Positions 4,621-7,215 of a stretch of DNA of 7,215 nt are shown in pieces. The stretch comes from Candidatus Omnitrophota bacterium (GTDB lineage: Bacteria; Omnitrophota; Gorgyraeia; JABMQH01). The notes below the pieces were generated by a model. The model was not told where the DNA came from, did not search any database, and saw only the letters and a list, made by a program, of their open reading frames with translations. Both the position numbers and the translations under genes were made by a program. The stretch covers positions 9,278 to 16,492 of the forward strand of contig JAPLLL010000141.1 in assembly GCA_026387595.1 (NCBI GenBank). The letters are read 5' to 3'. Within the stretch, counting starts at the first letter, position 1, and every line of letters begins with the position of its first letter.

Positions 4621-7215
4621 ATGGAAAACGACACCTGTAAATCCAAGTTCAAGCTGTGGATCAAGGTAGTCGCCCTCATAGTGGTGGCCGCATTTATGTG
4701 GGACCAGATAGTTTATGCCCAGGGCGGCAGTCCCGTATTTCTTACCCAGAAGATCCAGAGCAAATTAAATGAATCCGACCTTGAGAATTTCAAAATCCCG
4801 TCCGACATCGGCATAACCCGCCAGATCCAAAAAGGCAAAACAGGCGAAACCGTCATACAGATCCAGGACGCGCACGATTCGCTGACAGCGCAGGAGACAA
4901 TCGTAAAGATACTGGATAATTTAGTGACTAATTACGGCCTTACGCTCATTGCGGAAGAAGGCAGCGCAGGCTATATAGATACTTCATTCCTCGCCACGTT
5001 CCCTATTGAAGATATCAAACGTAAGACCGCCCAGCATTTTATGGAACAGGGTAAATTATCCGCAGCGGAATTTTTTACCATCTGCTCAAAAGGAGATATA
5101 GGCCTCTACGGCGCGGAAGACGACGAACTTTACGCGAAGGACCTGGACGCGTTTAAGTATATACTTGAGAACAATTCGGCAGCGCTTTCGGATATAAACG
5201 CGCTCAAGGCCTCGCTTGATGCGCTCCAGGCGTATATATACACCAGGGACATGATAGAGCTTACGAAGAACTCGGTCCTGCACAAGGACGGAAAGCTGGC
5301 CTTTGGAAAGCACTGGGAATATATATCCAATCTTGGCAAAAAGGTAGGCGTATCACCCGCTAATTATACTAATATAGACATGCTTTTAAAGGCCTTTACG
5401 CTTGAAGGCCAAATAGATTTTAACAAGGCTGACAAAGAGAAGGAAGAGGCAGTAAGGCTTTTGAGCGAAAAGCTGGACAAGCCCAATCTTGAGAAATTCC
5501 TGCTGATGGGGCTCTCGTTCAAGGCAGGCAAGATATCAAAGGGCGATTTCTACGGGTATCTTAGCGAAACGGCCGCAAAGCAGGGCGTTGACCTTTCCGG
5601 GCTCAAGGACCTTTCGGCGTACATCCGGTACGTCACGATATACGAGCGCATAGATATTATGGGCATCTTCAGGGAAGTCGCGGATTTCGAGAGCGCGATA
5701 AAAGAGAAACTTTTCACGACACAGGAGCAGAAGGACCTTTATAAATATTCGAGATTCGCAGATTATCTGCAGCAGCTTTTTGAGGCAAAACTCGTAAGCA
5801 GTGATTACCAGTCATTCTCAGCGCTCAACAGCGAGATAAACCCGCAGCAGATAGCCGGGTTCCTGAGGGAAGCCGCCCGTAAATACAACCTCGTCCTTAG
5901 CGGCGATTCCAATATCGGCGCAATATTCGAAAAGATGCCGAAAGCGCTTGAATTTTACAAACTTGCTACAAAAAGAAACAACGCCCTTATAGACAACACG
6001 ATAAAACGGATGCGCGAGAACGGCCAGACAGTTGCCGCGCTGATCACGGGCGGTTTCCATACGGAAGGTATCACCGAGCTGTTAAAAGAGAACAAGCTCT
6101 CCTGCCTTGTCATCATGCCTAATATAACCGGCAACAATAAACCCAGGCCGTATATAACCGTTATCACGAACAAGGAAGAGCCGTACAGGAAGATGCTTGA
6201 GGACGGTAAGTACATAGCCGTGCACAGTTTCTTTGCCCCCGGCAGGACTTATTCAAAAGAGGATTTTGAGCTGTTCCTTACGCAGGTGGCACGGTTCGCG
6301 CTTGCCGAAGCGGCCAGGGCCGCGTTCGAGGTCCAAGGCGAACTAGCTGCTAAAAAAGCCATAGAGAACGCGCTTGATACATGGGTGAACGCGCTTGTCA
6401 GCAGGCAGAAACAGCTGCAGGCCGATACACAGAGGTCGGGCCTTACCGAAGCGGCTGCTTCCATGAATCCGGAAGAAATGAGAAAGATATTAGCCGGCTA
6501 TGAATTTGTAAGGGTTGAAGGCGATCTGGTCGTATTGAAAGACGCCGAATCCAGGTACTATATCGGCAAAGACGGCCGCGCCGTAAAGGTGGAGCCGATC
6601 ACTATCAAAGAGAAAACCGATGAGCTGGCTGTCCTCGCCAGGCAGACACAGCAAGCGGCGAAGAAAGTAGAAACGCTGACCCTCAGCGTGGCGCAGGATT
6701 ACGCCGCGCAGGAATTCATAAAGAAACTGGACAAGGACGCGTTCATGGCCAGGTTTGGCAATGATGTGATCTTAGATAGCAAGCTTAATGAAGAGCAATT
6801 CAGGAATAAGCTTAACGCGCTGGGCTACAACAGGTTCGCCGGTTTTAAAGGCGTGGAAGAGGCGGTCGCGGCATTGAAGGCAAAAATAACTCCGCCTGCG
6901 GCGCTGGTTGTGGCTAGAGTAAAAAGGATCACCAAGGACGATCGCGAAAATATATATACAAAACATCTGGAGAAAGGTTTTACCATTGAAGAGGCCCGCG
7001 CTTTACTTAAGGCAGAAAGAGGCCCAACAGGCGCGTTCAGCTATTCTACGGTGGCCAGAGACTTGCGGCAGATGTGGCTGGCCGGAAAGATCGACAGGCA
7101 AAGAACGGGTAATAAACTTCGCTACTTTGCTAAGGCGGTCAAACCCGCCGCGCCGTCTATTATGCTTCCCATGCCTGAGAAAGAGCGGGTTCTTAACACA
7201 GTAGAGCGCGATAAA
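4621..7215 (+). CDS. Exported TIKI/TraB/ChaN-like hydrolase-domain protein with C-terminal winged-helix-like segment (3' partial)
   Basis: The frame is open for 865 codons with no stop before the window edge. ATG 4621 is the only reasonable start: an in-frame TAA lies at 4594-4596, with no ATG, GTG or TTG codon between. Lys-rich residues 7-15 precede a hydrophobic stretch (about 14-27) and a V-Y-A site at 31-33, fitting a Sec signal peptide or membrane anchor. Residues about 78-510 show TIKI/TraB-type motifs: QDAH with His85, AEEG with Glu112/113, GLYGAED at 161-167, KRN at 451-453, and GGFHTEG with His480. In this superfamily the conserved His and Glu residues form a metal-dependent hydrolytic site. 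Motif spacing is long, with an insertion of roughly 250 helical residues. Residues about 550-720 are Ala/Glu/Lys-rich and coiled-coil-prone; 806-840 resemble a winged helix. Substrate unknown. Probably transcribed from the promoter at 4448-4475. Confidence 0.88.
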   Translation, partial: MENDTCKSKFKLWIKVVALIVVAAFMWDQIVYAQGGSPVFLTQKIQSKLNESDLENFKIPSDIGITRQIQKGKTGETVIQIQDAHDSLTAQETIVKILDNLVTNYGLTLIAEEGSAGYIDTSFLATFPIEDIKRKTAQHFMEQGKLSAAEFFTICSKGDIGLYGAEDDELYAKDLDAFKYILENNSAALSDINALKASLDALQAYIYTRDMIELTKNSVLHKDGKLAFGKHWEYISNLGKKVGVSPANYTNIDMLLKAFTLEGQIDFNKADKEKEEAVRLLSEKLDKPNLEKFLLMGLSFKAGKISKGDFYGYLSETAAKQGVDLSGLKDLSAYIRYVTIYERIDIMGIFREVADFESAIKEKLFTTQEQKDLYKYSRFADYLQQLFEAKLVSSDYQSFSALNSEINPQQIAGFLREAARKYNLVLSGDSNIGAIFEKMPKALEFYKLATKRNNALIDNTIKRMRENGQTVAALITGGFHTEGITELLKENKLSCLVIMPNITGNNKPRPYITVITNKEEPYRKMLEDGKYIAVHSFFAPGRTYSKEDFELFLTQVARFALAEAARAAFEVQGELAAKKAIENALDTWVNALVSRQKQLQADTQRSGLTEAAASMNPEEMRKILAGYEFVRVEGDLVVLKDAESRYYIGKDGRAVKVEPITIKEKTDELAVLARQTQQAAKKVETLTLSVAQDYAAQEFIKKLDKDAFMARFGNDVILDSKLNEEQFRNKLNALGYNRFAGFKGVEEAVAALKAKITPPAALVVARVKRITKDDRENIYTKHLEKGFTIEEARALLKAERGPTGAFSYSTVARDLRQMWLAGKIDRQRTGNKLRYFAKAVKPAAPSIMLPMPEKERVLNTVERDK

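Noticed and set aside
6986..7204. Plus-strand open frame of 72 codons in another frame
   Set aside because: It overlaps the continuous frame of the exported hydrolase gene, which has coherent protein features there (winged-helix-like segment).

Overview
The window holds two large, partial, co-oriented protein-coding genes on the + strand, separated by a 211-base AT-rich spacer. No RNA gene, CRISPR array, transposase or integrase was recognised, and nothing on the - strand looks like a real gene. The style of the coding sequence suggests an uncultured bacterium of the Omnitrophota/PVC type: very long multidomain proteins rich in Ala, Lys and Glu, and an exported protein starting with a 'VVAAFMWDQIVYAQ'-like leader followed by an 'IQDAH' motif. 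That placement is inference from remembered family style and was not verified by any search.

Region 1 (1-4409) is the 3' part of a giant gene whose start lies upstream of the window. The visible 1468 residues run as follows. First come tandem alpha-helical repeats, including a 315-base (105-residue) unit whose first 121 bases are perfectly duplicated. Next is a helical region, then a segment faintly like a protein-kinase fold. This is followed by a C39/papain-like cysteine peptidase domain with a readable Gln-Cys-His-Asp set, a Pro-rich linker, and an unassigned alpha/beta C-terminal domain.

Region 2 (4410-4620) is a non-coding spacer. It carries a very good sigma70-type promoter (TTGACA, 16-base spacer, TGA-TATACT), a possible hairpin close to the predicted transcript start, an AT-rich leader, and an 11-codon mini-ORF ending 4 bases before the next start codon.

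Region 3 (4621-7215) is an 865-codon open frame that runs off the window without a stop. It encodes an exported or membrane-anchored protein with a TIKI/TraB/ChaN-like hydrolase domain (QDAH, AEEG, KRN and GGFHTEG motifs) carrying a large helical insertion. Helical and coiled-coil-prone stretches follow, and near the window edge there is a segment resembling a winged-helix DNA-binding domain.

The two genes share strand and style and both carry putative hydrolase domains, so they may belong to one cell-envelope-associated locus of giant proteins. The promoter between them argues that the second can be transcribed on its own. Any functional partnership is inference.
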